The position numbers and the translations under genes were made by a program. Shown piece after piece: positions 9,787 to 19,405 of a stretch of 64,000 nucleotides of DNA. The stretch is from Streptomyces sp. GQFP (GTDB lineage Bacteria > Actinomycetota > Actinomycetes > Streptomycetales > Streptomycetaceae). A model generated the notes under the pieces. It saw only the letters and a list, made by a program, of their open reading frames with translations. It had not been told where the DNA came from and made no database searches. Positions within the stretch are counted from its first letter, which is position 1. Each line of letters opens with the position of its first letter. The stretch lies in the NCBI RefSeq assembly GCF_021545335.1, contig NZ_CP089312.1:1240001-1304000 (forward strand), given 5' to 3'.

Positions 9787-9889
9787 GGGGGCTCCTCGGG
9801 GGCGGGGAGATGAGGACCGGTTGCTGGTCAGCGTCCGGGGCGGGCGGACAAGGAGCAAGCGAGTCGTGTCGCTGAGCGATACGGTTCCT

Positions 9890-10206
9890 CGCCCCCGCCG
9901 CCCCTACCCGTTCCCATCCCTGGGGGCTGCCGCCCCCAGACCCCCGCTGTCGGCCTGAACGGCCTCGTCCTCAAACGCCGGACGGGCTGGGTGGGGGTGC
10001 AGGCGGGTGGGTGGGAGAGTCGCGCTGAGCGCGCTCGTCCTCAAACGCCGGACGGGCTGGAGGGTTGCGGTCGGGGCTTGATTTTTCAGCCCAGGTCCAG
10101 GTATTTCAGCCCGTCCGGCGTTTGAGGACAAGGCCCGTTCAGGGCCGGAGCGGGGGTTCGGGGGCGGCAGCCCCCGAGGATGGGACGGGTAGGGGCGGCG
10201 GGGGCG
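9890..10206. repeat. Inverted repeat with two ~100-nt arms, containing three copies of a 23-nt repeat
   Basis: The left arm (9890-9989) and right arm (10107-10206) are near-complementary over 100 nt with scattered mismatches. Each arm contains CGCCCCCGCCGCCCC, a GGGGGCTGCCGCCCC core and the 23-mer GTCCTCAAACGCCGGACGG-GCTG. A third copy of the 23-mer lies in the spacer (10037-10059), in the same orientation as the left one. I recognise the 23-mer as very frequent between Streptomyces genes. The region (9787-10213) holds no gene and separates the mdlC-like start from the fadB-like stop. It may act as a terminator or as a non-autonomous mobile palindrome. Confidence 0.8.
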
Positions 10207-10213
10207 AAAACAA

Positions 10214-12400
10214 CTAACGGTCCCCGAACGCCTCCCCCTTCTCCGCCCTCTCCACCAGCAACCCCGGCGGAGCAAACCGCTCACCGTACCGCTCCGCCAA
10301 CTCCCGCGCCCGCGCCACAAACCCCGGCAGGCCGCCCTCGTAGCCGTTGATGTACTGGAGGACACCCCCGGTCCACCCCGGGAACCCGATCCCGAAGATC
10401 GAGCCGATGTTGGCGTCGGCGACCGACGTCAGTACGCCCTCCTCCAGCAGCCGCACCGTGTCCAGCGCCTCCGAGAACAGCATCCGTTCCTGCATGTCCT
10501 CGAAGGGGATCTGTACCCCCTCCGCGCCCTCTCCGCGCCCGAAGTGCTCCCGCAGCCCCGGCCACAGCCCGGCCCGCCTGCCGTCCTCCCCGTACTCGTA
10601 GAACCCCCCGCCGCCACTCCGCCCGGTACGCCCGAACTCGTCCACCATCCGGTCGATCACCGCCTCCGCGGGATGCGTCGGCCATGTACCGCCCGCCTCC
10701 TCCACCGCCCGCTTGGACTCCGCCCGGATCTTTCGCGGCAGCGTCAGCGTCAGTTCGTCCATCAGGGACAGCACCTTCGCCGGGTAGCCGGCCTGCGCCG
10801 CCGCCTGTTCGACCGACGCGGGCTCGATGCCCTCGCCGACCATCGCCACACCCTCGTTGATGAAGTGCCCGATGACCCGTGAGGTGAAGAAGCCACGCGA
10901 GTCGTTGACGACGATCGGGGTCTTCCTGATCTGACGGACCAGGTCGAAGGCGCGCGCCAGCGCCGCCTCCCCCGTCCGCTCGCCCTTGATGATCTCGACG
11001 AGCGGCATCTTGTCGACCGGCGAGAAGAAGTGCAGCCCGACGAAGTCCGACTGGCGTTCGACTCCCTCGGCGAGAGACGTGATCGGCAGCGTGGAGGTGT
11101 TGGAGCAGAGCAGCGCGTCCGGGTCGACGATGTGCTGGATCTCCTGGAACACCTTGTGCTTCAGCGCCGGGTCCTCGAACACCGCCTCGATGACCGCGTC
11201 GCAGCCGGCCACGTCCTGCGGGTCGGCGGTCGGTGTGATGCGGGCCAGCAGCTCGTCCGCCTTCTCCTGAGTCGTACGTCCCCGGGAGACCGCCTTCGCG
11301 CACAGCTTCTCGGAGTAGTTCTTTCCCCGCGCCGCCGCTGCCGCCGAGACGTCCTTCAACACCACCTCGATGCCCGCGCGGGCGCACGAGTAGGCGATCC
11401 CCGCGCCCATCATCCCGGCGCCCAGCACCGCCACCTTGCGCACCGGGCGCGGCTCGAAACCCTTGGGGCGGTTGGCTCCCGAGTTGACGGCCTGGAGGTC
11501 GAAGAAGAACGCCTGGATCATGTTCTTCGAGGTCTGTCCAGCGGCCAGTTCCACGAAGTAGCGGGCCTCGATGACCTGCGCGGTCTCGAAGTCGACCTGG
11601 GCGCCCTCGACAGCCGCCGCGAGGATGGCGCGCGGGGCCGGGTAGGGCGCGCCGTTCGTCTGCTTGCGCAGGTTGGCGGGGAAGGCGGGCAGGTTCGCCG
11701 CGAACCTGGGGTTGGCGGGGGTGCCGCCCGGGATGCGGTAGCCGGGCTTGTCCCAGGGCTGCTGCGACTCGGGGTTGGCGTCGATGAAGGCGCGGGCCTT
11801 GGCCAGCAACTCGTCCTGGGTGGCGGCCACTTCGTCGATGAGCCCGTTCTTCAGGGCTCGCGGTGCGCTGTACTGGGTGCCCTGGAGCAGCACCTTCAGC
11901 AGTGCGTCGGCGATGCCCAGCATGCGTACCGTACGGACGACCCCGCCGCCTCCGGGGAGGAGACCGAGGGTGACCTCGGGGCAGCCGATCTTCGTGCCCG
12001 GTGTGTCGAGCGCGATCCGGTGGTGGCAGGCCAGCGCGAGTTCGTAACCGCCGCCCAGGGCCGCGCCGTTCATCGCCGCGACCACCGGCTTGCCCAGGGT
12101 CTCGATGCGGCGCAGGTTTCGCTTGATGGCAAGGCCGCCGTCGAACAGCTCCTGGGCCGTGTCGGGGGTGACCCGGATGAGGTCGCGCAGGTCGCCGCCC
12201 GCGAAGAACGTCTTCTTGGCGGAGGTGAGAATGATCCCGCGGATCGTGTCCTTCTCGGCCTCCAGACGGTCGGTGACCACCGCGAGGGAGTCCCGGAACG
12301 CCTGGTTCATGGTGTTCGCGGACTGGTCCGGGTCGTCGAGGACGAGGGTGACGAGACCGGTGCGGTCCTGTTCCCAGCGGATGGTGGTGCTCTGTGTCAT
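10214..12400 (-). CDS. fadB: Fatty-acid oxidation multifunctional protein (enoyl-CoA hydratase / 3-hydroxyacyl-CoA dehydrogenase)
   Basis: 728 residues. Residues about 5-290 are a crotonase domain with the FAGGDL oxyanion-hole segment. Residues about 325-500 are the NAD-binding 3-hydroxyacyl-CoA dehydrogenase domain (VAVLGAGMMGAGIAY). The C-terminal 3HCDH domain follows (SRGFFTSRVI). It hydrates enoyl-CoA and oxidises 3-hydroxyacyl-CoA in beta-oxidation. The thiolase that completes the cycle is about 100 nt upstream on the same strand, so this is a fadA-fadB operon. Length and domain order are normal. Confidence 0.93.
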   Translation of the reverse strand: MTQSTTIRWEQDRTGLVTLVLDDPDQSANTMNQAFRDSLAVVTDRLEAEKDTIRGIILTSAKKTFFAGGDLRDLIRVTPDTAQELFDGGLAIKRNLRRIETLGKPVVAAMNGAALGGGYELALACHHRIALDTPGTKIGCPEVTLGLLPGGGGVVRTVRMLGIADALLKVLLQGTQYSAPRALKNGLIDEVAATQDELLAKARAFIDANPESQQPWDKPGYRIPGGTPANPRFAANLPAFPANLRKQTNGAPYPAPRAILAAAVEGAQVDFETAQVIEARYFVELAAGQTSKNMIQAFFFDLQAVNSGANRPKGFEPRPVRKVAVLGAGMMGAGIAYSCARAGIEVVLKDVSAAAAARGKNYSEKLCAKAVSRGRTTQEKADELLARITPTADPQDVAGCDAVIEAVFEDPALKHKVFQEIQHIVDPDALLCSNTSTLPITSLAEGVERQSDFVGLHFFSPVDKMPLVEIIKGERTGEAALARAFDLVRQIRKTPIVVNDSRGFFTSRVIGHFINEGVAMVGEGIEPASVEQAAAQAGYPAKVLSLMDELTLTLPRKIRAESKRAVEEAGGTWPTHPAEAVIDRMVDEFGRTGRSGGGGFYEYGEDGRRAGLWPGLREHFGRGEGAEGVQIPFEDMQERMLFSEALDTVRLLEEGVLTSVADANIGSIFGIGFPGWTGGVLQYINGYEGGLPGFVARARELAERYGERFAPPGLLVERAEKGEAFGDR

Positions 12401-12503
12401 GACGGGGATCTCCGTAGAAGCTCAGAAGTCTCTGGATGCCGTTGAATCCGCCGGTGTGGACAAGCCGGCCGATTCGGCTGATTCAGCTGATTCCGCCGGG
12501 AGT

Positions 12504-13718
12504 TCAGACCCGCTCGACGATCGTCGCGATGCCCATCCCGCCGCCCACGCACAGCGTGGCGAGGCCGTACCGCTTGTCCTGGCGCTCCAGTTCGTCGACG
12601 AGCGTGCCGAGGATCATCGCGCCGGTGGCGCCCAGCGGGTGGCCGAGTGCGATGGCGCCGCCGTTGACGTTGACCTTGTCGAGGGAGAGGCCCATGTCGC
12701 GGGCGAAGCGGAGGACGACTGCCGCGAACGCCTCGTTGATCTCGACAAGGTCGATGTCGTCGATGGTCAGCCCGGCCTTGGCAAGTGCCTTGCGGGTGGC
12801 GGGCGCCGGGCCGGTGAGCATGATGGTCGGCTCGGAGCCGCACACGGCGGCGGAGACGATCCGCGCGCGCGGACGCAGCCCGTAGCGCTCGCCGACCTCC
12901 TTGGAGCCGATGGCGACCAGCGAGGCACCGTCCACGATGCCGGAGGAGTTGCCCGCGTGATGGACATGGTCGATCTTCTCGACCCAGTGGTACGTCTGGA
13001 GGGCCACCGCGTCGAAGCCGCCCAGGTCGCCGATGTCCGCGAACGACGGCTTCAGCCGGGCCAGGGAGTCGGCGGTGGTGCCGGGCCGCAGGTGTTCGTC
13101 GTGGTCGAGGACGACGAGGCCGTTGCGGTCCTTCACCGGGACGAGGGACCGCTCGAAGCGGCCGTCCTTCACGGCGCTCGCCGCCCGCTCCTGGGACAGC
13201 GCCGCGTACTCGTCGACGTCGCGCCGCGAGAACCCCTCGATGGTGGCGATGAGGTCGGCGCCGATGCCCTGCGGCACGAAGTTGACGGCCAGGTTGGTCA
13301 TCGGGTCGTTGAACCAGGCGCCGCCGTCCGAGGCCATCGGCACCCGGGACATGGACTCGACGCCGCCCGCGAGGACGAGGTCCTCCCAGCCCGAACGCAC
13401 CTTGGCGGCGGCCATGTTGACGGCCTCCAGACCCGACGCACAGAAGCGGTTCTCCTGGACGCCGGCCACCGTGTCCGGCAGTCCCGCGACGACGGCGGCG
13501 ACGCGCGCGATGTCGGAGCCCTGGTCGCCGACCGGTCCGACGACGCCCAGCACGATGTCGTCGATCGCGGCCGGGTCGAGGTCCGGGAAGCGGTTCCGGA
13601 TCTCGTGGATGAGGCCCACGACGAGGTCGACGGGCTTGGTGCCGTGCAGGGATCCGTTCGCCTTGCCGCGCCCGCGCGGGGTGCGGATCGCGTCGTACAC
13701 GTACGCTTCGGTACTCAC
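12504..13718 (-). CDS. fadA: Acetyl-CoA C-acyltransferase (thiolase)
   Basis: 404 residues. The active-site cysteine is in [11 protein letters not shown] (near residue 91), and C-terminal GHPLGATGA and CVGGGMG supply the catalytic His and second Cys. It catalyses thiolytic cleavage of 3-ketoacyl-CoA. The start is GTG at 13718 ([18 protein letters not shown]), which aligns with thiolase N-termini; an in-frame upstream start would add a non-conserved 19 residues. It is the upstream partner of fadB and lies 46 nt from the AMACR-like gene on the same strand. Confidence 0.92.
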   Translation of the reverse strand: MSTEAYVYDAIRTPRGRGKANGSLHGTKPVDLVVGLIHEIRNRFPDLDPAAIDDIVLGVVGPVGDQGSDIARVAAVVAGLPDTVAGVQENRFCASGLEAVNMAAAKVRSGWEDLVLAGGVESMSRVPMASDGGAWFNDPMTNLAVNFVPQGIGADLIATIEGFSRRDVDEYAALSQERAASAVKDGRFERSLVPVKDRNGLVVLDHDEHLRPGTTADSLARLKPSFADIGDLGGFDAVALQTYHWVEKIDHVHHAGNSSGIVDGASLVAIGSKEVGERYGLRPRARIVSAAVCGSEPTIMLTGPAPATRKALAKAGLTIDDIDLVEINEAFAAVVLRFARDMGLSLDKVNVNGGAIALGHPLGATGAMILGTLVDELERQDKRYGLATLCVGGGMGIATIVERV

Positions 13719-13764
13719 TGGAAGGCCTTTCGGGGTGGGGTGGGCGAGCGGGCGTCGGCCGGGG

Positions 13765-14901
13765 TCAGCCGCCATCCTGCAGGAGTCGGGGCACGTCCCA
13801 GTCGCGCGCCACGTCCGCCGTGTCGGCGCCGGGCTGGGCGGGGCCGCTGTGGATCGACGTGTGGGTGACGGAGAAGCGGGGCGCGGGGGCGGGCTGGGTG
13901 ATGCCGCCGTGGTCGGTGAAGGTGCCGCGGGCGGCCAGGTGCGGGTGGTGCGGGGCCTCGCGCAGCGAGAGTACGGGCGCCACGCAGGCGTCGGAGCCCT
14001 CGAAGACGGCCGTCCACTCGTCCCTCGTACGGGATTTGAAGCGGGCGGTGACGGCCTCGCGCAGGTCGTTCCAGCGGGCGATGTCCTTGCGGGCGGCGGA
14101 GTGGTCGTGGATGCCGAGCAGGTCGAGGAACTCCTCGTAGAACTGCGGTTCGAGCGCGCCGACCGCCATGTACCGGCCGTCGGCGGTCTCGTAGGTCCCG
14201 TAGTACGGGCAGCCGCCGTCGAGGAGGTTGGCGCCGCGCCGGTCCTGCCAGCCGCCCGCCGCGAGCATGCCGTGGATCATCGTGGCGAGGTGGGCGGCGC
14301 CGTCGACGATCGCGGCGTCCACGACCTGGCCGGCGCCCGTCGCGCGCGCGTGGTGGAGGGCGGCGAGGACCCCGACGACGAGATAGAGGGAGCCGCCCGC
14401 GTAGTCGCCGAGGAGGTTGGCCGGGGCGGGCGGCGGGGCGTCCGGGCTGCCGATCAGGCCGAGGGTGCCGGTCGGGGCCAGGTAGGCAATGTCGTGCCCG
14501 GCGCGGCGGGCGAGCGGGCCCTCCTGGCCCCAGCCCGTCATCCGGCCGTAGACGAGCCCGGGGTTGCGGGCGTGGCAGGTCTCGGGCCCGACGCCGAGGC
14601 GCTCGGCGACACCGGGGCGGTAGCCCTCGACCAGGATGTCGGCGCGGGCGGCGAGGTCGAGGACGCGGGAGGGACCGTCGGGCGCCTTCAGGTCGACGAT
14701 CACCGACCGTTTGTTGCGGTTCGTCACGTCGTACTCGGGGTCGATGGCCAGTCCGGTGCCCCCGGGCCGGTCCACACGGACCACGTCGGCGCCCAGGTCG
14801 GCGAGGAGCATCGCGGCGAACGGACCGGGCCCGATGCCCGCCAGCTCGACCACCCGCACCCCGGCGAGCGGGCCGCTGCCCGCTTCCCCTGCCACTGACA
14901 T
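13765..14901 (-). CDS. CaiB/BaiF CoA-transferase family protein, alpha-methylacyl-CoA racemase-like
   Basis: 378 residues with the family III CoA-transferase fold ([26 protein letters not shown]). The segment GHDIAYLA corresponds to the racemase GHDINY motif with its catalytic His, and [10 protein letters not shown] to the catalytic Asp segment. This favours an alpha-methylacyl-CoA racemase over a formyl- or oxalyl-CoA transferase. Epimerising 2-methyl branched acyl-CoAs would let the downstream fadAB pair degrade branched fatty acids. GGGAG lies 11 nt before ATG 14901; an in-frame GTG at 14913 is less likely. Confidence 0.82.
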   Translation of the reverse strand: MSVAGEAGSGPLAGVRVVELAGIGPGPFAAMLLADLGADVVRVDRPGGTGLAIDPEYDVTNRNKRSVIVDLKAPDGPSRVLDLAARADILVEGYRPGVAERLGVGPETCHARNPGLVYGRMTGWGQEGPLARRAGHDIAYLAPTGTLGLIGSPDAPPPAPANLLGDYAGGSLYLVVGVLAALHHARATGAGQVVDAAIVDGAAHLATMIHGMLAAGGWQDRRGANLLDGGCPYYGTYETADGRYMAVGALEPQFYEEFLDLLGIHDHSAARKDIARWNDLREAVTARFKSRTRDEWTAVFEGSDACVAPVLSLREAPHHPHLAARGTFTDHGGITQPAPAPRFSVTHTSIHSGPAQPGADTADVARDWDVPRLLQDGG

Positions 14902-14996
14902 CGAGCCCCCCACTCCCGTGACACAACCGACATGACACCAGCGATGCTAGGAACGCCCCGCTGCTCCGCACAAGGCTTCGCAGGGCACATATTAAG

Positions 14997-15006
14997 CAAG
15001 CGCTTG
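14997..15006. promoter_or_regulatory. Palindromic CAAGCGCTTG operator candidate (TetR type)
   Basis: A perfect 10-bp palindrome in an AT-richer patch (ATTAAG before it) between the divergent AMACR-like and saccharopine-reductase-like genes, 96 nt upstream of the former. AAGCGCTT-centred palindromes are typical operators of actinobacterial TetR regulators of lipid metabolism. The regulator itself is not in this window. Confidence 0.5.
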
Positions 15007-15135
15007 GCCAAAACTCCCTCGTTCCGGCCGCGGACCGGCCGACGAATCGACGACGGACCGGGCGCACGACCCCACACCCCCTCACGCTAGCCTCGACCAC
15101 CGACAACGGCGCGGGACCGCGCAACGAGAGGTGTC

Positions 15136-16323
15136 ATGAGCAGGCCGAGCAGGGTGGAACGTCCGTACGACATCGTGCTGTTCGGAGCCACCGGCTTCGT
15201 CGGCACCCTCACCGCCGAGTACCTCGCCGCGCACGCGCCCGACGGTCTGCGCTGGGCGGTCGCCGGCCGCAGCCGGGACAGGCTGGAGTCGCTGCGCGAG
15301 CGCCTCTCGGGTGTCGGCAAGGCCGCCGAGGTCGGGGTGCTGGAGGCGGACGTGTCCGATCCGGCCTCGGTGCGCGCACTCGCCGGGCACGCGCGCGTGC
15401 TGGCCACGACGGTGGGCCCCTATCTGACGTACGGCGAGGAACTGGTCGCCGCCTGCGCGGACGCCGGCACCGACTATCTCGACCTCAGTGGTGAGCCGGA
15501 GTTCGTGGACCTGATGTACGTCCGGCACGACGCACGCGCGCGGGAGACCGGTGCCCGGCTGGTGCACGCGGCCGGTTTCGACTCCGTCCCGCACGACCTG
15601 GGCGCGTACTTCACCGTCGCCCAGCTGCCCGAGGGCGTGCCGCTGACCGTGGACGGGTTCGTGCGCGCCGACGCGATGTTCTCGGGCGGCACCTTCGCCT
15701 CGGCGCTCAACCAGTTCTCCCGGGGGCCGCGGATGCTGACCGCCGCCCGCGACCGCCGACGGCACGAGCCACGACTGCTGGGGCGCCGGGCGACCGCCCC
15801 CACGGGCACTCCCCGGTACGCCAAGGAGGTCGACGCCTGGGCGCTGCCGCTGCCCACCATCGACCCGCAGGTCGTGCTGCGTTCGGCCCGCGCGCTGGAA
15901 CGGTACGGCCCTGATTTCCGTTACCGCCATTACGCGGCGGTACGGCGGCTGCCTTTCGCGCTGGGCGGGGTCGCCACGGTCGGCGCGGTGTTCGCGGCGG
16001 CCCAACTGCCGCCCGCGCGGCGCTGGTTGTCCGGGCGGCTGCGGCCCGGCGACGGACCGAGCGCGGAGCGGCGGGCGAAGAGCTCGTTCACGGTGCGGTT
16101 CGTGGGTGAAGGCGGCGGCCGGCGGGTGTTCACGGAGGTCGCGGGCGGCGATCCCGGCTACGACGAGACGGCGAAGATGTTCGCCGAGTCGGCGCTCTCC
16201 CTGGCCTTCGACGACCTCCCGCCGACGTCCGGGCAGGTCACCACCGCCGTGGCGATGGGCGACGCGCTGATCGACCGCCTGCGCAAGGCGGGGATCACGT
16301 TCCGGGTGGCGTCGAGTCGCTGA
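15136..16323 (+). CDS. Saccharopine dehydrogenase-like / trans-acting enoyl reductase family protein
   Basis: 395 residues. The N-terminal Rossmann motif DIVLFGATGFVG is followed by a saccharopine-dehydrogenase NADP domain to about residue 130. A hydrophobic stretch near residues 270-290 (LPFALGGVATVGAVFAAAQL) may associate with the membrane, as in mycobacterial trans-acting enoyl reductases. GAGAGG lies 6 nt before the ATG. It is divergent from a fatty-acid operon, so an acyl-chain or lipid reductase role is more likely than lysine metabolism. The substrate is unknown. Confidence 0.75.
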   Translation: MSRPSRVERPYDIVLFGATGFVGTLTAEYLAAHAPDGLRWAVAGRSRDRLESLRERLSGVGKAAEVGVLEADVSDPASVRALAGHARVLATTVGPYLTYGEELVAACADAGTDYLDLSGEPEFVDLMYVRHDARARETGARLVHAAGFDSVPHDLGAYFTVAQLPEGVPLTVDGFVRADAMFSGGTFASALNQFSRGPRMLTAARDRRRHEPRLLGRRATAPTGTPRYAKEVDAWALPLPTIDPQVVLRSARALERYGPDFRYRHYAAVRRLPFALGGVATVGAVFAAAQLPPARRWLSGRLRPGDGPSAERRAKSSFTVRFVGEGGGRRVFTEVAGGDPGYDETAKMFAESALSLAFDDLPPTSGQVTTAVAMGDALIDRLRKAGITFRVASSR

Positions 16324-16343
16324 CGGACGGGCCCGTCAGCGGT

Positions 16344-16490
16344 TCACTGGGCCCAGCCGGTGACCGTGTAGATCATGCCGACGATCCAGGCGAGTCCCGC
16401 CAGTACGGCGACGATCAGCGCGGCCGTGACGGCCCGCTCGACGGGCTGGGCGGGGCTGGCGGCGGGCTTCGGGGCGCGGTGCGTGGTCAT
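16344..16490 (-). CDS. Small single-pass membrane protein, 48 aa
   Basis: MTTHRAPKPAASPAQPVERA followed by one predicted transmembrane helix (residues about 22-44) and a four-residue tail. The ATG at 16490 is preceded by a weak GGCAGG; an in-frame ATG at 16526 would add 12 polar residues. It lies between two annotated genes with its own reading frame and a Pro/Ala-rich N-terminus typical of small Streptomyces membrane proteins. I do not recognise a function. Confidence 0.5.
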   Translation of the reverse strand: MTTHRAPKPAASPAQPVERAVTAALIVAVLAGLAWIVGMIYTVTGWAQ

Positions 16491-16559
16491 GGACACAGCC
16501 TGCCGACAGCTCCGGCCCACCGACATCCGTACAGGTACTCAGAACACATACTCAGATGA

Positions 16560-17270
16560 TCATTTGAGCCCTGCCTCGGTGGCCTCTTTCAGTGCCCGTC
16601 GGCACAGGGCGTCCGCCCGGCGGGTCGTCTCCGGGAGGCGGTACTCCGGGGTGAGCGCCAGGACGTGGGCGCAGGCCGTGTCGAGGGTCGTGCGGTGGCC
16701 GACCGAGACGAACACCGGCTTGACGGCGCCCCGGGTGCGCAGGGCGCGGCCGACCTCCTCCGGGCCCGCCAGGAGCGGGGCCGCCGATCCGCGCGGGGCG
16801 CCCGGCTCCTCGTACGTGAAGGTGAACGGGTTCTTCGCGACGCCGATCGTCGGGAGCCCGGTGAGGACGCCGAGGTGGCTGGCGAGGCCGAAGCGGCGCG
16901 GGTGGGCCAGGCCGTAGCCGTCGCAGACGACGAGGCCGGGCGGTACGGGCAGCGCCTCCAGGGCGGCCAGGACCGCCGGGATCTCGCGGAACGCGAGCAG
17001 GCCGGGCACGTACGGGAAGGGGACCCGCCCGACGGCCGTGGCCTCGGCGACGACGTCGAGGCTCGCCGCGTCCAGGACGACCGCGGCGGCCACGACGAGG
17101 TCCCGCTCGTCGTCGTAGGCGACGTCGACACCCGTGACGTGGCCTGTCCCGGCCGGCGGTCCCGGCTCGTCGAGCACCACGCGCAGCCGCAGCTCGTCCT
17201 GGACCGCGCGGGCCTCCGCCTCGGTCGTGGGCCAGTCCGCCGGAAGGGGCACGCTCGTCGTCAGCTCCAT
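16560..17270 (-). CDS. nfi: Endonuclease V
   Basis: Deoxyinosine-specific DNA repair nuclease of 236 residues that nicks the second phosphodiester 3' of deaminated adenine. Family signatures are present: GVDVAYD near residue 45 with the first metal-binding Asp, VCDGYGLAHPRRFG with the second Asp, and IGVAKNPF. The start at 17270 (MELTTSVPLP) gives a normal family length; the frame opens 8 codons earlier without a better ribosome-binding site. Confidence 0.9.
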   Translation of the reverse strand: MELTTSVPLPADWPTTEAEARAVQDELRLRVVLDEPGPPAGTGHVTGVDVAYDDERDLVVAAAVVLDAASLDVVAEATAVGRVPFPYVPGLLAFREIPAVLAALEALPVPPGLVVCDGYGLAHPRRFGLASHLGVLTGLPTIGVAKNPFTFTYEEPGAPRGSAAPLLAGPEEVGRALRTRGAVKPVFVSVGHRTTLDTACAHVLALTPEYRLPETTRRADALCRRALKEATEAGLK

Positions 17271-17306
17271 GGTGACGACGAGCGTACGTCCCACGCGCGC
17301 GGGAGG

Positions 17307-17633
17307 TCACTTGCCGCCGAGGGCCCGCTTCAGCTGCTCCTTGTTCATGTCCGAGCGGCCGTGCACGTTCCGCCGCTTGGCCTCCTCGTAGAGCTGGTCG
17401 TACGTCGGTCCCTGGGCGCCCTTGTGCGAGCGCTGACCGCCGCGCTTGGCGGACGACATGTCCTGGGTGGATGTACGGCTGGCGGTCTTGGACTCGCCGG
17501 CGCGGGCGCGTTCCTTGTTGACGGTCCGCGCGGCGATCTCCTCGGCGCGCTTCTCGCTCTCACCCCGGTCGAGCGCGCTCTCCTTGATGTGTTCGTACTG
17601 GCGTTCCCGCTTCGGGCTCGCACCGCGTGGCAT
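17307..17633 (-). CDS. Plasmid-stabilisation-like small charged protein with SAP/Rho-N-like C-terminus
   Basis: 108 residues, very rich in Lys, Arg and Glu. The N-terminus is MPRGASPKRERQYEHIKESA and the C-terminal helix-turn-helix-like segment (YEEAKRRNVHGRSDMNKEQLKRAL) resembles SAP or Rho N-terminal nucleic-acid-binding motifs. Streptomyces homologues are often named plasmid stabilization protein, without experimental support that I know of. It lies 36 nt upstream of endonuclease V on the same strand, so a DNA-associated role is plausible. Confidence 0.7.
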   Translation of the reverse strand: MPRGASPKRERQYEHIKESALDRGESEKRAEEIAARTVNKERARAGESKTASRTSTQDMSSAKRGGQRSHKGAQGPTYDQLYEEAKRRNVHGRSDMNKEQLKRALGGK

Positions 17634-17679
17634 GGCCGTTCACTCCCTTCGCTCGGGTCGGTGAACGGGTACCCAGGCC

Positions 17680-18816
17680 TCACGATTCGAGCCGTGCCAC
17701 GCGCCCCTTCTCCCCGGCGGCCCAGCAGCCCAGGTCAGGGGTGCAGTCCACCGTGTCGTACGAGCCCGTGTCGACGGTTTTCCAGGTGCGTCCGGCGTCC
17801 GTGGTGAGGTCGGTGCCGGTCGGGCCGACCGCGAGTGCGGCCGTGCGGCTGTGCGGGAGCCAGGCGACGCCGGAGCGGTAGGCGGGCGGGGGCGTGGCCG
17901 CGGTGGTCCAGGTACGGCCGCCGTCCGTGGTGACCGCTCCCGCGCGCGGGGAGGCCTGGTCGGCGCGGTAGTCGCCGCCGACGGCAAGTCCGTGCGTACG
18001 GTCGCGGAAGGCGAGCGCGAAGACACCGCGCGCCCCGTCGCCCGCCGGGATCGGTGTGTCGGAGGCGGTCCAGGTGAGCCCGCGGTCCGCGGAGTGCAGC
18101 ACACGCGCGCGGGCACCCCCGCCCGTGGCCAGCCAGACATCGCGCGGCCCCGAGCTGACCAGGCACTGCCCGCTCGCCGCGAAGCCCGCCTCGCCCTCCA
18201 GCGCGGCCGGCATGCCGTCATTGGGGAGCACCTTCCAGGAGCGTCCGCCGTCGCTGGTGGAGAGGATGCGGAACTTGCCGTCCACCGGGTCGCTCATCGC
18301 GAGGCCGTGGCGGGGGTCGAAGAAGGTGAGGCAGTCGTAGAAGGCCTTGGCGTCGGTGTTGCGGAAGGACTCGGTCCAGGTCTGCCCGCCGTCGTCGGTG
18401 CGGTAGACCCGGGAGGCCTCGCCCTCACCGATGGCCAGGACCACGGCCCGCCGCGCGTCGAACGCCTCGATGTCCCGGAACTGGAGTTCGGCCGCGCCCG
18501 GCGGAGAGACGTTCCGCCAGTTCGCCCCGCCGTCGGTGGTGCGCAGTACGGTGCCCGCCGTACCGGCGACCCAGGCGGTGTTCCGGCTGACGGCGGACAG
18601 TCCCCGGAACCGCACGTCGGCGGCGCCGCTGTCCTTCGCCGCCCAGTGCGGGGCCCGTTGCCCGGCGCCCGTCGCCTCGTACGCCTGTGCGGGGGCGGCC
18701 AGTCCGGCGGCGACGGCGGCGAGTGCCGCCGCGTACGCACCCGCCACCACGGCCCACTTCGTCCGGCTCGCCCGTATCGTCCGTCCCGGCTGTCGCTTCG
18801 CGCTCAAGATCCTCAT
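17680..18816 (-). CDS. Secreted BNR/WD40-YVTN repeat protein (Ycf48-like beta-propeller)
   Basis: 378 residues. The N-terminal signal region has a twin-Arg-free basic head and a hydrophobic core ending AAPAQA near residue 45. At least six copies of a BNR/Asp-box-like unit follow, of the type TTDGGANW, TDDGGQTW, TSDGGRSW, SADRGLTW, TTDGGRTW and TTDAGRTW. Asp-box propellers occur in sialidases and photosystem assembly factors; no catalytic residues are evident here, so binding of a polymer or protein is the likely role. It is divergent from the SsgD-like gene. Confidence 0.8.
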   Translation of the reverse strand: MRILSAKRQPGRTIRASRTKWAVVAGAYAAALAAVAAGLAAPAQAYEATGAGQRAPHWAAKDSGAADVRFRGLSAVSRNTAWVAGTAGTVLRTTDGGANWRNVSPPGAAELQFRDIEAFDARRAVVLAIGEGEASRVYRTDDGGQTWTESFRNTDAKAFYDCLTFFDPRHGLAMSDPVDGKFRILSTSDGGRSWKVLPNDGMPAALEGEAGFAASGQCLVSSGPRDVWLATGGGARARVLHSADRGLTWTASDTPIPAGDGARGVFALAFRDRTHGLAVGGDYRADQASPRAGAVTTDGGRTWTTAATPPPAYRSGVAWLPHSRTAALAVGPTGTDLTTDAGRTWKTVDTGSYDTVDCTPDLGCWAAGEKGRVARLES

Positions 18817-18959
18817 GGCGGGCGAAAGTAGCAGGGAATGAACTCGGTGACAGAGGTCACTAGAAATTCAGGTGCACTGATTGGCTCATTCCGGCGTCTC
18901 CTTCAGTGTGCGGCCCGTTCCATCCAGGAGTCCGGCCAACCGTCACAAGGGAGCAGGCG

Positions 18960-19379
18960 TTGTCCACCACCGTCATCGAGCAACTCGTAGAGGCCCGTCT
19001 CGTCGCCGCCGCACCGCGGATGCCGAGCATTCCCGCAACGCTCACCTACGACCGGAGCGACCCGTTCGCGGTCCGGATGACCTTCCCCGCGCCGGCCACG
19101 CTGGAGGGCGTCGAGGTCTGCTGGACGTTCTCCCGTGAGCTCCTCTCCGACGGCATGCGGGAGCCGCAGGGCCACGGCGACGTCCGGGTACGGCCGTACG
19201 GCTACGACCGTACGGTCCTGGAGTTCCACGCCCCCGAGGGCACCGCGGTCGTCCATGTCCGCTCGGGCGAGCTGCGGCGCTTCCTGGCGTCCACGACCGA
19301 ACTGGTGCCCGTCGGCCTGGAGCACCTGCAGACCGACCTGGACCACGACCTGGCGGAGCTGATGCGCGACGCCCTGTGA
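18960..19379 (+). CDS. ssgD: SsgA-like sporulation/cell-division protein (probably SsgD)
   Basis: 139 residues starting with TTG at 18960, chosen because GGGAG lies 6 nt upstream and STTVIEQLVEARLV then matches the N-terminus of SsgA-like proteins. Family features: LTYDRSDPFAVRMTF near residue 33, WTFSRELLSDGM near 60, GDVRVRPY near 76. SALPs are confined to morphologically complex actinomycetes and control septum placement and peptidoglycan processing during sporulation. The SsgD assignment rests on remembered S. coelicolor gene order and is less certain than the family. The upstream region holds GTGAC-AGAG-GTCAC (18847-18860), a possible operator. Confidence 0.82.
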   Translation: MSTTVIEQLVEARLVAAAPRMPSIPATLTYDRSDPFAVRMTFPAPATLEGVEVCWTFSRELLSDGMREPQGHGDVRVRPYGYDRTVLEFHAPEGTAVVHVRSGELRRFLASTTELVPVGLEHLQTDLDHDLAELMRDAL

Positions 19380-19405
19380 CGGCCCCGCTCGATGCCTTTA
19401 ATGCT

